From the NCBI GenBank assembly GCA_006503535.1, contig QYRS01000002.1:682001-746000 (forward strand): a stretch of 64,000 bases of DNA. The letters are read 5' to 3'. The stretch's first letter is position 1. Each line of letters begins with the position of its first letter. A program made the translations under genes and the position numbers. This DNA is from Arthrinium phaeospermum. Taxonomy: Eukaryota > Ascomycota > Sordariomycetes > Amphisphaeriales > Apiosporaceae. The notes beneath the pieces were generated by a model that was given only the letters and a program-made list of their open reading frames with translations, did not search any database and was not told the DNA's origin. Below are positions 11,148-22,540 of the stretch, in pieces.

Positions 11148-11208
11148 CTGTGCTCCACGAGTTCTCTATTCTTTAATCACAGAACCAACCCAACAACCAA
11201 CCGCCAAA

Positions 11209-11866
11209 ATGCAGTTCTCTACCATCTTCGTCTCGGCCCTTGCCGCCGTTGCCTACGCCGCCCCCTCCCAAATGGTGGGTCGTGAGGACAAGCAGCAGAA
11301 CCAGGTCCAGAACCAGGAGCAGGCCAAGGCCCAGGAACAGGCTCAACAGGACCAGGCCAAGGCTGAGGAACAGGTCAAGAACCAGGACCAGAACAAGGAC
11401 GCAGCCGCCCAGTTCGACCTCGCCCAGCTCAACAACGGCGCCTTCAAGAACCTGGACATCGCCTACCTGAACGTCCTCAACAAGGTCGACCTCAACGCCC
11501 TGGCCGCGCTCGCCGTCCAGCAGAACCTGAACCTGGCCGCCTTCCAGAACATCTTCAACGCCCAGGCCTTCGACCTCAACGCCATCCTTCAGCTCCAGCA
11601 GCTGGTCCAGCTCCAGCAGCTCCAGCAGCTCGGCCTCCTCGGCGGTGTCGACCTGGCCGCCCTCCAGCTCAACGCGCTCAACCTCGGCCTCATCGGCAAC
11701 GTGGGCGCCGTCAACCTGCAGCAGTTCGTCAACGCCGACATCCGCAACCAGGTCCAGGCCGTTGTCTCCGGTGCCAGTACGTTTTAAAACCCCCACTCCT
11801 ACTCCCGCACAAACATCAAGAAGCTAATATCCCCTCTTTCCAGACGTCATCGTCATCAGCCAGTAA
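11209..11866 (+). CDS. Secreted Gln/Leu-rich protein, 196 residues (paralog B)
   Basis: Exons are 11209-11776 and 11844-11866; the second encodes only the end NVIVISQ. The signal peptide is residues 1-17 (ending AVAYA before APSQ). Residues 25-65 are Gln/Lys/Glu-rich (NQEQAKAQEQAQQDQ) and the remainder is built of Leu/Gln/Asn heptad-like segments (LQLQQLVQLQQLQQLGLLGG, VDLAALQLNALNLGLIG). The core aligns with that of the gene at 7637, and signal peptide, leader sequence, 5'-UTR intron and a late coding intron are shared, so the two are tandem paralogs. B lacks the acidic-alanine tail and the dibasic sites. It has no cysteines. An extracellular coiled or self-assembling protein is plausible but is inference. 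Confidence 0.8.
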
Positions 11867-12785
11867 ACGCCCACCGCATGTTAGCAAGGGGTTCTCTCCA
11901 TATATCATGGCAGGCGGCGCTGTAACCGAAAACATACGATATGATATGAATACGAGAGGGGTCTTGTTACGAGCATCTTTTGGTCATTGGGAAAAGGGGG
12001 TCTAATCGGGGGTAATAGACGGCAGGAATGGGTTAAGGGGCTGCATACCCACGAGTTTGATTCGAGTACCTGGTTTTTTTCTCTTCCCGCGGATGAGATA
12101 TTCCACGGCGGTTTCTTATGTCTAATTTTGTATTCTTCCGCTCTTATCATAGCAGCAATGAAGAAAATGCGATTACCTGCTATGTTTCTCGTGGTTACCT
12201 TTCACTATGCTACAATCCCGGTCGTTTCGATCGTAGATACTTTTAGGCTATCGAAGGATTGATTGTCCTAGAGGCAACGACAAGTATAAACAAACACAAA
12301 ACCAACTCTATAGATTTGAGGAAATGTCGTTGGCATAAATGTTCACGTAATAAGAACGGATGATTGACGTTTGATCGCTGCAGTGAAACTTGAAGCCGAT
12401 CGATTGCCGAATCAATGGGGGCGGGAGGGGTTTGTTTCGGGACCAGGTCTCCAGGACCCTTTCTGGGGTGCCACAATGATGGTTATGCATATTTTACAAG
12501 TAGCATTGTAATATTGTATTTCATTGTTCCTTGCATTCCCGACGTCTTTCGTTTATCGTATCGGAGTTCTAGTTCTAGATGTTAAGAGGAGAAGGTTGGG
12601 AAGAAAAAGAAAAAGAAGAAAAAAAGAAAAGCTGACGCCCAGAAGCGCTCGGGTGGCTTTCCAAACCCCCTGTCTGTTAAACACTACCACTTTGTAATTG
12701 CATATATCCAAGTCCAAGCCAAGAAAGTAAATAAATAGATGATGGTCTAGTAGCCAGCCCCAATCCAAACCTCTCAAGACCTGAC
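11867..12785. other. Convergent intergenic region
   Basis: This 919-bp stretch lies between two converging stop codons. It is AT-richer than the flanking genes and has an A/G-rich tract at about 12596-12635. No gene was recognised. Confidence 0.45.
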
Positions 12786-14359
12786 TCAAGTACTGGCCGC
12801 TGCTGCTGCAGCAGCGGCAGCAGCAACGACAGACGGGTCGACCAGTATATCCAAGTGCGCCGCCGCCTCCGTTCGCACCGTCATGGACCCCCCGAGCGGC
12901 AGCTCGACGATGGTGCCGTCGACGCACACCTTCCTCCACCGGGCGTCCTGCTCGCGGGTCTCGACCCGGACCTCGCCGACCTGCTCGTAGCCGACGCCGT
13001 CCTCCTCCCCTTGCTTCCCCGCTTCGCCATCGGCGGCGGGCCAGGTCATGCCCACGTGCCGCCCCTCGTCGTACGCCCGCGTCATGATCTCCATGGTCCG
13101 CTCGCCGCCGACGGGGCCAAAGTGCACGAGGCGGAGGGCCCCGTCGAGGGGCCGGCTCGCGGGCGAGATGGTGAAGGTGCGCTCGAGGTTGGACACGAGC
13201 GTGGCCAGCACGTAGGCATGCCGCTGGCGCTCTATCGGCTCCTGCTTCTGCACTGCCGACGACGACGGAACAAGAACAACATTCCGGTCGACGCGGGCAT
13301 CGTACGCATGGCTCTCCTGGAGCAGCTCCGCGGCCACCATGCCGAACCGCTTGGCGCCGTGCTTTCGGTACTCGGGGGTGTCGCTCTCCCAGACCAGCTG
13401 GGCGTGGAACCCGTAGGACGCGACGATGGCGCCGTACAGGTGCGTCACGGGGCGGAGCTGCTCCTCCACTTTTGCCGCCGCCGCCGCACCAGCACCATCG
13501 GCGGCGACAGCGACGTCTCGGTAGCTGATCTGCCGAGACCCCGGCGAGAAGTCGACCCGGAACGAAGGCAGCGGGGCCCTCCGGCCCCGCAGCAGCGTGC
13601 GCAGGCCGAGTACGAGCGGGCTTGGTTCCGCCGCCGCCGACTCGGCACTGCCGCTATAGGCCGCGTAGACGCCCTTATGCAGGGAGTTGAAGAGGGCGTT
13701 GCCCGTGCCCAGGGCAGCATAGCGATAAGCGGCAACGGCCGCGACGGAATCGCCGATGCATCCGTGTCTCCATCATCACCATCATCGACCGTCGCCTTGC
13801 CGTTGAGCGACTCCACGACGCCGCCGTCGCCGCTCAGCAGAACCAAGGTGTGCTCCACCCCCGGCGACAGGTTCGCCGCAAACTCCTGGATGCTCTGCGC
13901 GTCTCGCGTGGTGACCAGGTTGAGGCGGGCGGACTTGCCGTCGTCGTCATCTCCCCCTGGTGCAGCAGTAACAGCTGACAGCCCGAACTCCGCTAGCAGT
14001 GGCTGCAGAACCGCGCCATAAAAGTCGAGCGCGAGCCCCGTGCCCGAGCGCGTGGAGACGACTACGTGAACCTTTCGGGTGTCGACCGCGCGGAGGTGCT
14101 CCGGCGCTTCCTTTACCAGGAACTTGTCGAGGAGCGACTCGGGCACATCGGTCGCTGACTGGTGGTTCAAACGAAAGGAGACCGAGCCATCATTTGAAGT
14201 CTCCTCTTGCAGACTCAAGATATCGTACGCAGCGCCCCTCGGTCTCACGCAAATGATGGAAGATTCGCCCACGTTGATGGAGCCCGACGACTCGTTGCTG
14301 TCTTTGGCTGTTTCATTGGATCCATGCTCGGAAAGAGTTATATGACTCGTTCTCCCCAT
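12786..14359 (-). CDS. Diacylglycerol/sphingoid-base kinase-like protein (one-base frameshift)
   Basis: A single exon runs from ATG 14359-14357 to the stop at 12786. Residues about 95-230 form a DAGK-type catalytic domain: HVVVSTRSGTGLALDFYGAV, then SGDGGVVESLNG (the GGDG nucleotide-binding motif in variant form), and LGTGNALFNSLHKG. The second half (VTHLYGAIVASYGFHAQLVW, RFGMVAAELL) is the C-terminal beta-sandwich of this kinase family. Such enzymes phosphorylate diacylglycerol or sphingoid bases with ATP; the substrate cannot be told from the sequence. The frame breaks between LIAMLP and LGTGN: the span is 1574 nt, one short of 525 codons, with one base missing near 13712-13714. The protein ends in a polyalanine run. 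Very high GC in the second half matches paralog-free neighbours poorly but shows no other sign of transfer. Confidence 0.75.
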
Positions 14360-15037
14360 TCTTGTCGTGGTATAGTTGCCACTATAACAGGTGGGCCCAA
14401 TCGTTCAGCAAACAGTAAAAACAAGTCGGGGACTTGTTGACATATATATGTATGTGTGCGTGTGGGTTTGAGTCGGGAAGCCAGGCTGACTGGCGAGCAC
14501 GCAATAGGCATGGAATTGGGCCACATACCCGGGGGTGGCAGTATTTAAGGAGTAGTAAGACTTGAATCAAAGGGGATAAGAGGGATTCGTAAAGTGACCC
14601 ACTAGCCACAGCAAACGTCGCGGTGGGAGTAATCAAAGATGCTAAAACGGAATCGGGCATCAAACCTCATTCGTCAAGACGCCAGTAAGCATGCGGCGCC
14701 CGTAACGCCCCAAGCCAGCCAGTCAGCTACCCACCCACCTGCAGTGTCCTCACACATGGCTCCGTTTGTTATCAAGCCGTATATCGTCATCGAGCAACGC
14801 CGCGTTATCAAGACCTTGCTATTTACCGCGTTATTTCCTCCCGCGAATGACGCTCCGGATGCTCATAAGCCAGTATCCCGAGGCCGGCTACTGGCGGAGA
14901 TCAAAAAGCTGCAATCAAGGCCATGTCGAATTGGCTCCTGCGAATCATGTGTTATACTCACCGTGCCTCTCGCTGTAGCCAGCGGGTATCAAATTTTTGT
15001 TCATTTTTGGTGTTAACTATTGATGTGACCGAACCGT
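14360..15037. other. Intergenic region, nothing recognised
   Basis: This 678-bp region contains the promoter of the lipid-kinase-like gene and the 3' UTR of trm1 is just beyond it. A frame of 125 codons at 14639 on the plus strand has no coding character. Confidence 0.45.
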
Positions 15038-17169
15038 CTAACCTCTCGCCCGGCTCAATGGTCCCCAGTTCTCCTTGGGGTTGACTTGGTATCGCACCAG
15101 GTTCTTCTTGGTCGGGTCGTGCCCTGCAGCCTTGTCGAAAACGACCTCGAGCTTGTCAATTGCAGCCGACGCTTCGTCCTTTGTCTCGGAATCATCCTTG
15201 CCGAGTCGGAGGATCTTGTAGGCGGCACTGCCTTCCTTGATATTCTCTACCTTCACCGGCGCCTTTTGGCGAACCCATTCTCTCATGATATGCCAAATCA
15301 CCGCCCAGGGCGCATTGGTCTTGATGCTTCCGGGCTTGCAGTGACTCCGCGTCACTTCGTAGCCCAAGCCACGCAGGGCGCCACGGAAGCTCTCCTCATC
15401 CGGGCAAACGCTGTGGACCGTGCCAGCCAAGGTAGTTGGGTGGAAATAAAAGGGGTATGGCTCAATCGCCGCAAGCTCGTCATCTTTGATGGGGGCATGA
15501 GGATCGGCGGGAGGCGCCAGGTATTCCTCGAGCGCTGTCTGCAGCATTCCCTCGATTCTTGCAGTCGTACCATATACTGACTTGTCAACGTTGGGCAGGT
15601 CGTCCAAGATCCGTTGGACAAATTCGCGGTTATGTAGAGGACCGCCATACATAGGTCCAGACAGGTGTGTCTTGGAGCCACAATGGGCACAGTGGGAGTC
15701 CGCTGTCGGCCCCATAGACAGGCCATGCTTGTAGAAGAAGCTGTTGCCCTTGTTGTTGGACACCTTCTTGTTGCGCAAAAGCATCTGTGTTTCCCAAGAC
15801 CCACACCTTGGTCGCAGCTGTAGACGATCATAGTCTTGCCAGCAAGGAACTTGACGCTAGCGGGCGACTTCTTGATGCGAACGAAGATGCGAAGGTAGTA
15901 ATCGATAGAAAGACTGAGAAGCGGCTCGATTGCCAGCCCCTGCTTCGCCGCCGTCTGGGCAAGTCCATTGAGGATGAGACGTAAACCAGCTTCGTGCGAG
16001 TGGAACCCCTTGACAGGGATACCGCCATAGAGTGCAAAAGCCTTTTCGGAATAACCATGCGAAGCCCACACTCCAGAGTCTGTGCAGGTTACACACAACA
16101 AGCCTCCGTCATCGCGTACAGCATGTACGGCTGCATCGAAGAAGGTGGCCGCCGTACCGTACGGATCCAAATCGATCACGTCGTACTTTTTGCTCGGGGC
16201 AGGTGCGCCACGTCGCGCAAGGTGCGGGTTCCTGGCATGCTCCTGAGTGACTTCTTGGGCAATCAACGAGTACATGTGCGCTCGCGCATCGCTTTGCGTC
16301 GCGTTGACCTTGTCTGCTATGCCGTTGTGCTCCGCATTGCGACGAATAGCTTCTACCGCAGAAGCAGTAAGATCATTCGCGGTGACCGAGGTGACAAACG
16401 GCAGTTCCTGGACGTATCGCAATGCCCGGAGGCCTGTGGCAGACAGAGCATCCAGAATGGTGAATCTGGGAGCATCTGGTATCCTCTGCCTGGTCTCTCC
16501 GGCAGTCTTTGATTCCCCATTGGCAGCACCTGCAGTTTCGTCCGAGATGCCGGTTCCTGCTTCTTTCGCTGTACCATTCTCCTCTACTCCAGCCTTGTCG
16601 GTCGCTACCGCAGCGTCGTTCGGGGGTTCGGATGTGTCCATGGGGTCCCCTTGGGCGGCGGTCACAGGAGCCTCGGCAGCGCCAGTAGCAGCCGCCCCAT
16701 CATCCATGGGCGTGTCCTGCGCCGGCTTGTCCTGCTTCTGGGGGCGGGCCTCCTCATTGTCGGCGCGCTTCCGCTTCCTCTTGTTGAGCTTCGTCTCGGC
16801 AACTTTGCGCCTCTTGGCGGCGATCTCCTCGCCGTAGGCTTTGATGGCGAGCACGGTCAGATCGCGGTTGAATTGCTGAATGGGGTTGTAGAAAACCTTT
16901 TGCCGGTCCTCCTCGGCCTGGACATCTTTCTCAGTCGTGGCCGCGTTGGCGGAGGCGGGGATCAGGATGCGACCCAGCCCTTCCTTGACCTCGGTGTATT
17001 CCTGGCCGTCGTGGACGACTCGAGTCTTGTCGATGGCTGCCGATGCAGCTTCGGTTTTCTTGGGGGCCATGTTGCGCGCAGAGAGAAAGAAGTACTTCTG
17101 ATGACTAATTAAGGGGCTCGCACGCCTTCGAGTGATTAGTCGTGCAGCATACGAAGTGGCCAACAGCAT
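15038..17169 (-). CDS. trm1: tRNA (guanine26-N2)-dimethyltransferase TRM1 (one-base frameshift)
   Basis: The enzyme makes N2,N2-dimethylguanosine at position 26 of cytosolic and mitochondrial tRNAs using SAM. Visible family features are LDALSATGLRALRYV (SAM site), YDVIDLDPYGTAATFFDAAV, HEAGLRLIL, the zinc-finger part CAHCGSKTHLSGPMYGGPLH and RIEGMLQTALEEY. The reading frame breaks between YSCDQG and CGSWETQ; one base is missing near 15804-15806. The span of 2132 nt is one short of 711 codons. Two in-frame start codons exist: ATG 17169, giving a 33-residue Arg-rich, acid-free extension, and ATG 17070 (MAPKKTEAAS). A disordered Ala/Glu insert and a KRKRKR nuclear-type motif lie at residues about 140-260. 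The gene is probably intact in the organism. Confidence 0.9.
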
Positions 17170-18065
17170 CCCAAAATGCGGCTCAACCTTCCGTGGATTT
17201 ATTGTACAGAGGCTTGGAAATTTCCAGGCCAAAATAAATTTTGCCGGGCGGTCACGAGCCGCTGGAAGGCCTTACTGGGGCGCAAGCTCTCCCGTCATCC
17301 CACTAACCCAGCCAAGGGCCCCCACTGTGGAACAGGCCCCATGTCAGCTGGAGGGACTTTGGTGTTATACGATTGGCCCTGGGCCACGCATCGCCCTTTA
17401 CAGCAATGACGGGAAAAGTGAGGCGACGTTCTACAGCATTATAGTTTGAGTTGTTGCCATGTGGTATTTCTTCTGCATCGCCAAGCGACAGCAAGTAAGC
17501 GTCCGAATACATCACAGACAGACGTCGAACGCAGTCATGGTCGGCTGCTCTTACAGGGAACGGCTCACGTGGGATTCTATGAACCTGCAGGTACGCGAGT
17601 CTACCAATCGGACTTGCAGTTGCCCTCAGCTATAAGAGGCAGGCAGGCACGGCCGTAGCGCTCCTGCCAGACCAAGACAAGACAATTGAGCAACCAGCGT
17701 TGAGAAAGCGCCCTCGAAGACATGTTCCAGAAACACGTCAACTCGCTGTCAGTAGGCAGCGGCCGAATAGCCGGGTCGCCAGGCTCTTAGAGGTCATTCC
17801 GGCCCAACACCGCTTGCCGCCCTCGCTGTTATTTAGAGCAACCAACCTCGTGCCTCTTGTGCCACCAGCAAACATCGGTCAAGTATTGGAATTTGTTTTT
17901 CCTCGTATACCTCACGAGTAAGTACGCAGTCGAGCCCACGCACAAAACCAATAGCACAGTGGGGTTGGTGAACATCATCCACTGGAACCGAACCAAAGTT
18001 CGATATCGAAAATACTACATAAAAGCAGACCGCCCGGCCCATCTTCACACCTTCGCTCGTAAGAT
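17170..18065. promoter_or_regulatory. Divergent promoter region between trm1 and the SLATT-like gene
   Basis: The 896-bp region must carry both promoters. Nothing else was recognised, and no TATA box stands out on either strand. Confidence 0.35.
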
Positions 18066-18967
18066 ATGTCCTCCACCATCTACTCAGCGTCTCATTCCAC
18101 ACAACCACCCATATTACCCGGCGTCAAAATGGAGGACCAAAGCAAGCCCGACGCACCGCCTACACAGGACTCTAACCAGAGTCGCACATCATCGCCAGTC
18201 TTCACAGCTAATGATGAGCTGCGGCTTCTGAGCCATGACGAATGGGTCTTGTTCTGCCGCGGAGTAGGATGCTTCAGAGATGAAGAGAGCGAGACGCTGG
18301 TCCGTCCTACCTGCTGGTATTGGCCAGCCAAGGGTCTGCCAGATGGACTGTATCGCGAAGTCATGTGGGAGAAGGCCAAGTTCACCTACTGGTTCCATAT
18401 TCTTAGTACTATCCGGTGAGTATAATATACTCGCATCCAGAGCGAGTGTATTTCCCTGAGCTGCCCGTTTCCCAGAAGGCTAACAAACGTGACATTCCGC
18501 AGATGGATCCTCATGGTCCTACAGCTCGGCCTGAGCGCCTGCTTGACCGCCCTCGGCTCCTTCTCGAAACAGGATGGCAAGCCCATCACCATCATCGCTG
18601 CCGTCTGCACGTGCATCGCCGGCATCCTGGCCCTGATGCATAACAGCGGGCTTCCGGATCGATACCGCTCGGACCGAAACGAGTTCTACCAAGTCGAAGT
18701 GTACATTAAAGAGGTCATGGACACAAGACTCGCGGCTGCCGACCAGAACATCATGGAGGTCATGGCCGGCTGCTTCGACCAGTTCCGGGCCGCCAGGCAG
18801 ACGGTGAGATATCTTTCCGTTCCGGCCCGCCGCCGGAAGGTGAGGCTTACTTGAGTTGTTGATAGGTCCAAAACAACATTCCCGCTTCGTATACGCCGAC
18901 GGCCCTCAGGAACCCCCCGGTTCTCCCCGGGGCGAAGCAGAAGTCCAAGCTGGGGTTCAAGAAATAG
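18066..18967 (+). CDS. Fungal SLATT-like two-transmembrane protein, 250 residues
   Basis: Exons are 18066-18415, 18503-18803 and 18866-18967 (251 codons with stop). The first intron has GTGAGT, a GCTAAC branch and CCGCAG. Residues 117-137 (RWILMVLQLGLSACLTALGS) and 145-162 (ITIIAAVCTCIAGILALM) form two membrane segments with a short charged loop. They are followed by NSGLPDRYRSDRNEFYQVEVYI. This order, a Trp/Tyr-containing helix, two membrane helices and an Arg/Asp/Asn-rich helix, matches the fungal SLATT family (SMODS and SLOG-associating two-TM effector). In bacteria SLATT proteins are pore-forming effectors of nucleotide-triggered defence; their role in fungi is not established. The N-terminal 60 residues are Ser/Pro/Gln-rich. 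The assignment rests on pattern recognition. Confidence 0.65.
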
Positions 18968-20098
18968 GTTCCACCGCAGCATAGGCATAAGCAGGCGCAG
19001 GTGTTTACGGAGTTGAAGTGACGCTCTTACGACATGGATTTCGGCATCGGATAAGACCAGAAGACGTTTTACGGAGAAAGCCTGGGTGGTATGAATTGAA
19101 CTGAAGAGTGAACGAGATATAGATTTGGATGATTGGGAAGAAGGGATGATGTTATGAGTAGGAACACTGTGGACTACAAACTGACGATATACTTTATAAT
19201 GGGCTCACGTGGCATGGACTTGCTTATGTACATAGATAATGAATGCGAAAGGGATATACATACATTTAACCTGGTAAATCCATCTCGAAGTGCGGGGTCC
19301 GGGGTTGTTAGAACATGAGGGAGATAAATATCCAGGGGGGTTCGAACAGGGGTGCTTCACCAATAAAGGCAATCTGCTTGCTAAACTATGCCGGTGCAGC
19401 CAGGCCGGAGTTGCATGGCCGACAGCCAATGAGGATCTCCCAGCGCCGCTGTAAGTACCTTGAAGGGGAAGATAGTGTGTTCCATCGCGCAGCGGTTGAA
19501 TACCCGGGCCAAACAACGAGCTCAGCCATCCATCCGTCCATGGAAGTCATTCCTTTGGTGCCGAGATTGCTTGCTCGCGGGCCATGTCGGTCATGTTATA
19601 GATTGATTGATCGATATCAACCACGTCGCTCCTCTTGTTTCTCTTCGCTACCAACTTGTGTTCCCTACCATATTAATATGCGCCAGCTTCACATATACTT
19701 GCTGCGGTTCTGTGTTTGATCATTCCATGGTATGGTCGCCGTCGCCGCCGCTGCCATCTTTCAAGGTTCTGCATGCAGTTATCCTTACTGTCCAGTTTCA
19801 TGCACCCATCATTTCATGTGCATACATGACCTGATTCGTTGATCGAAATATCCGTCGGGTCGATCGATTGAGATTTCGAGTTCTACCTGTCTCGCGGTAC
19901 TCGGAATCGAATGTACACTTCCCACGACTTAAAAGTGTCCATTCTAGAAGTACATTAGGTAGGTAAGAGTAACATTATCATTACGGCCAACGTTTTATTA
20001 AATTTTGATGAGAATACTCGGATCCGAACTTCGTTCTACTCGACTTCTTATACAGATAGATATACAAGTCTCTCTTTCTAGAAGAAGTTTTCCTCACA
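18968..20098. other. Intergenic region, nothing recognised
   Basis: This 1131-bp AT-richer stretch holds the 3' UTR of the SLATT-like gene and the promoter of the GT31 gene. No coding frame, RNA or repeat stands out. Confidence 0.4.
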
Positions 20099-22089
20099 AT
20101 GTTCCTGTCCATCGGCCCCCGCGGCCGGGGCCGGAGCCGGGTCCGATTCCATCAAATCGCGGGCGCGGCCTTGGTGTTCTTTGTAATGCTTTCCATCCTA
20201 CGCATGGCCAGGCGGTCGCGGTCGGCGAGGCCGCCGCAGCGGAGCATATATGACTACACTGAGGGCCAAACAATACCGTCGACCGCAGAAGGGGGAGAGG
20301 CGACCACCGCCTCTGTGGCGACGGTGTCGTCCCCCGAGGGAGAGATGACAGAGTATCTCCGGGACCTGGTCAGCCGGCACGGCCTGACCCAAAACATCAC
20401 CTTCCACGCCCGGCGAATCCGCCCCGAATTCAAACCCCGGCAGAAGCGGGAGAGCATGACGGTCATCCGCAAGAAATTTGGTCCACGGCACGGCTTCACC
20501 TCCCTACAAGTCTCAGCAGCAGGTGGCGAAGATGACAACCGCCACGAACTAAAAAGAGCCTCACAACAGAACAACCAATATCACCCGCCGCCGCCGCCGC
20601 CTACATAGACACAACAGTCCTCCAGCTGTCCCTGCCCGGACCGCCCGAGCTGCCGGACCAGGTCGACGCCTCAGCCCTTCTCTTCGGCATCGTGACGACG
20701 TACTCGCGACTCGTAGCCTCCAACGCCTCGCTCCTGCACGACTGGTCGCGGTGGCTGACCGACGGCCGGGGGCGGTCCAACGGCGCCGGGCTCCTGCTCC
20801 TGCTGCACCGCGCCAGCGCCTCCGAGTTAGGCCACGTCAGCGCGAAGCTGCGCGAGCTGGGCATCGACGCCACGGTGCGGTCCTCCTCCTCGGCCGCCGC
20901 AGGAGTCGGCGGCAGCAGCCCCGACGGTGACGGCACGTGGAGCTACCTCGAGCTCGTAGGCCAGCTGGCGCTGCACGCGCGCAACATATTCAAGGAAACA
21001 ACGGGAGGAGACACGAAGAAAAGGAGGGGCCAGGATCGGAAGTACCTGGGCCTCGTCGACGACGACGTCTTCTTCCCGTCCATGCACCGGCTTCTCGCGA
21101 GGCTGGGGGCGCTCGACCCGACGGAGAGCGCCTACGTGGGCCTGCCCAGCGAACAGGCCGACTGGACGACGACGGAGGAGGGAGGCAACGTGACCATGAC
21201 GTACGGCGGCGGCGCCGTGTTCCTGACCCGGCCCATGGCCGAGGCCGTATCCAAGATGCCCTGCGCGCGCCAACCGCAAAAAGTAGAACAACCGTCCGGC
21301 GGCATGAACGGGGCCCCGCCAGAGCCACAGACCGCGGCCGAGGAAGCCGCGGCGGAGACGGGGCAATGGGACGAGAGACTGTACCGGTGCATCACGGCGC
21401 ACCACAGCAGCCGCCTGCGCATAATGCCGAGCCTCTACACGCCCGACGACGACGCCGGGGACGGCGGCTACGATAGCGGGCTCCGACCTCTGACGCTGCA
21501 CCACTACCGGCAGCGGCACCAGCGGTTCGTGCCGTCGCGGGCGCACCTGGTCGCATCGCTCGCCGGCGAGGGGTCGTTCCTGCAGCGGTTCTTGTTCCGC
21601 AGCGACGGCTGGGTCCTTGTGAACGGCCACTCCATAGCCGAGTATCCGGACGGCGTTGACTTGGTACCACTGTCGCACGTTGGCAACCCGAAGAAGCCGC
21701 TGTCGGCGCTGGTCACGCAGCAGCCTCATGAGATTATATACGATGACAAGGAGAACGTGAGGGATAACAGCAATGGAAGGGGGGCTACTAATATCAGACC
21801 CGCAAGCCGCATCACAATTGACAGCGACGCGGCACAGAAACAGGAGAAGAAAGACCAGAAAGTTGTCTCATGGACTGGCGTGAAACGAGTTTGGCGGCAC
21901 TTGGACTCGAGGATTGTGAGGGACGAAGCCGGCGCTGTCAAGGAGGTATGGCAGGCATACGTAAAACGCGCAGGGGCGACGCTCGAATACGACGATGATA
22001 TGTTGGATCCTAGCGATACGGTGCACCGCCAGGATGGCGTCTCGGACTTGAACTCGGTCATCGTACTGATTTGGGAGAGCTCTTCTTAA
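20099..22089 (+). CDS. GT31-type (fringe-like) glycosyltransferase, type II membrane protein
   Basis: The protein starts with a short basic cytosolic tail and a membrane anchor (IAGAALVFFVMLSIL, residues 20-34), as in Golgi type II glycosyltransferases. AYIDTTVLQLSLPG, DASALLFGIVTTYSRL and LGLVDDDVFFPS (DDD metal-binding motif, residues about 305-307) mark a fringe-like GT31 catalytic domain. YVGLPSE, YGGGAVFLTRPMAEAV and the HHYRQRH stretch continue the fold. The first 167 codons and the rest are in different frames. Either a 47-nt intron at 20523-20569 (donor GTGGCG, acceptor CAACAG, ACTAAA branch) joins them to give 647 residues, or one base is missing near 20570-20595. The intron fits exactly in frame but has a weak donor. 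The sugar transferred is unknown. Confidence 0.75.
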
Positions 22090-22540
22090 TGTTCCCGCTT
22101 GTATGGCAATAAAGGACCCTATGTTTGCGACTCGGCCATATAGACCACAGCAGGCACTACCCCTGAAATTCAAACAAAATACTTCATATCGTAATGTGCT
22201 TCCATGCATCGCAACGTAGCACAACATATCACAATTGCGCCAAAGCCAGGTCGTGTGACGCCGACACGTTGTAGACGGACAGATACAGGCGAATGTCTCA
22301 AGGATGGTCACATCGCAAACAGTTTCACCGTTAAGGCCATGTGAGTTCTTCAGCTCCTTCTTTCTTTCATTATGTAATTGTACATGAGCTTTTCGTTGGC
22401 TGTTTCAAGCCTGGAAGTACGTTAAAAGCTACGTAATTTCCTCATGCTATGTCGATGATAGCTTCGTGTCGGTTACTCTTCTATTCGTGATGTCCGTAGT
22501 ATCACACGCTTCTGTACTCATCCACTGAGCCCCTCTTAAT
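22090..22540. other. Convergent intergenic region
   Basis: This 451-bp region lies between converging stop codons, with no gene seen. Confidence 0.45.

Noticed and set aside
12855..14021. A 388-codon plus-strand frame opposite the lipid-kinase-like gene
   Set aside because: It arises from high GC content; the minus strand carries a recognisable catalytic domain.
14639..15016. A 125-codon plus-strand frame as a gene
   Set aside because: It has no motif, unusual composition and no splice or promoter context, and lies in a region expected to be promoter/3' UTR.
15783..15804. A GT...AG segment of 22 nt at the trm1 frame break
   Set aside because: It is far below the minimum intron size and removing it would delete the conserved CGSWETQ residues.
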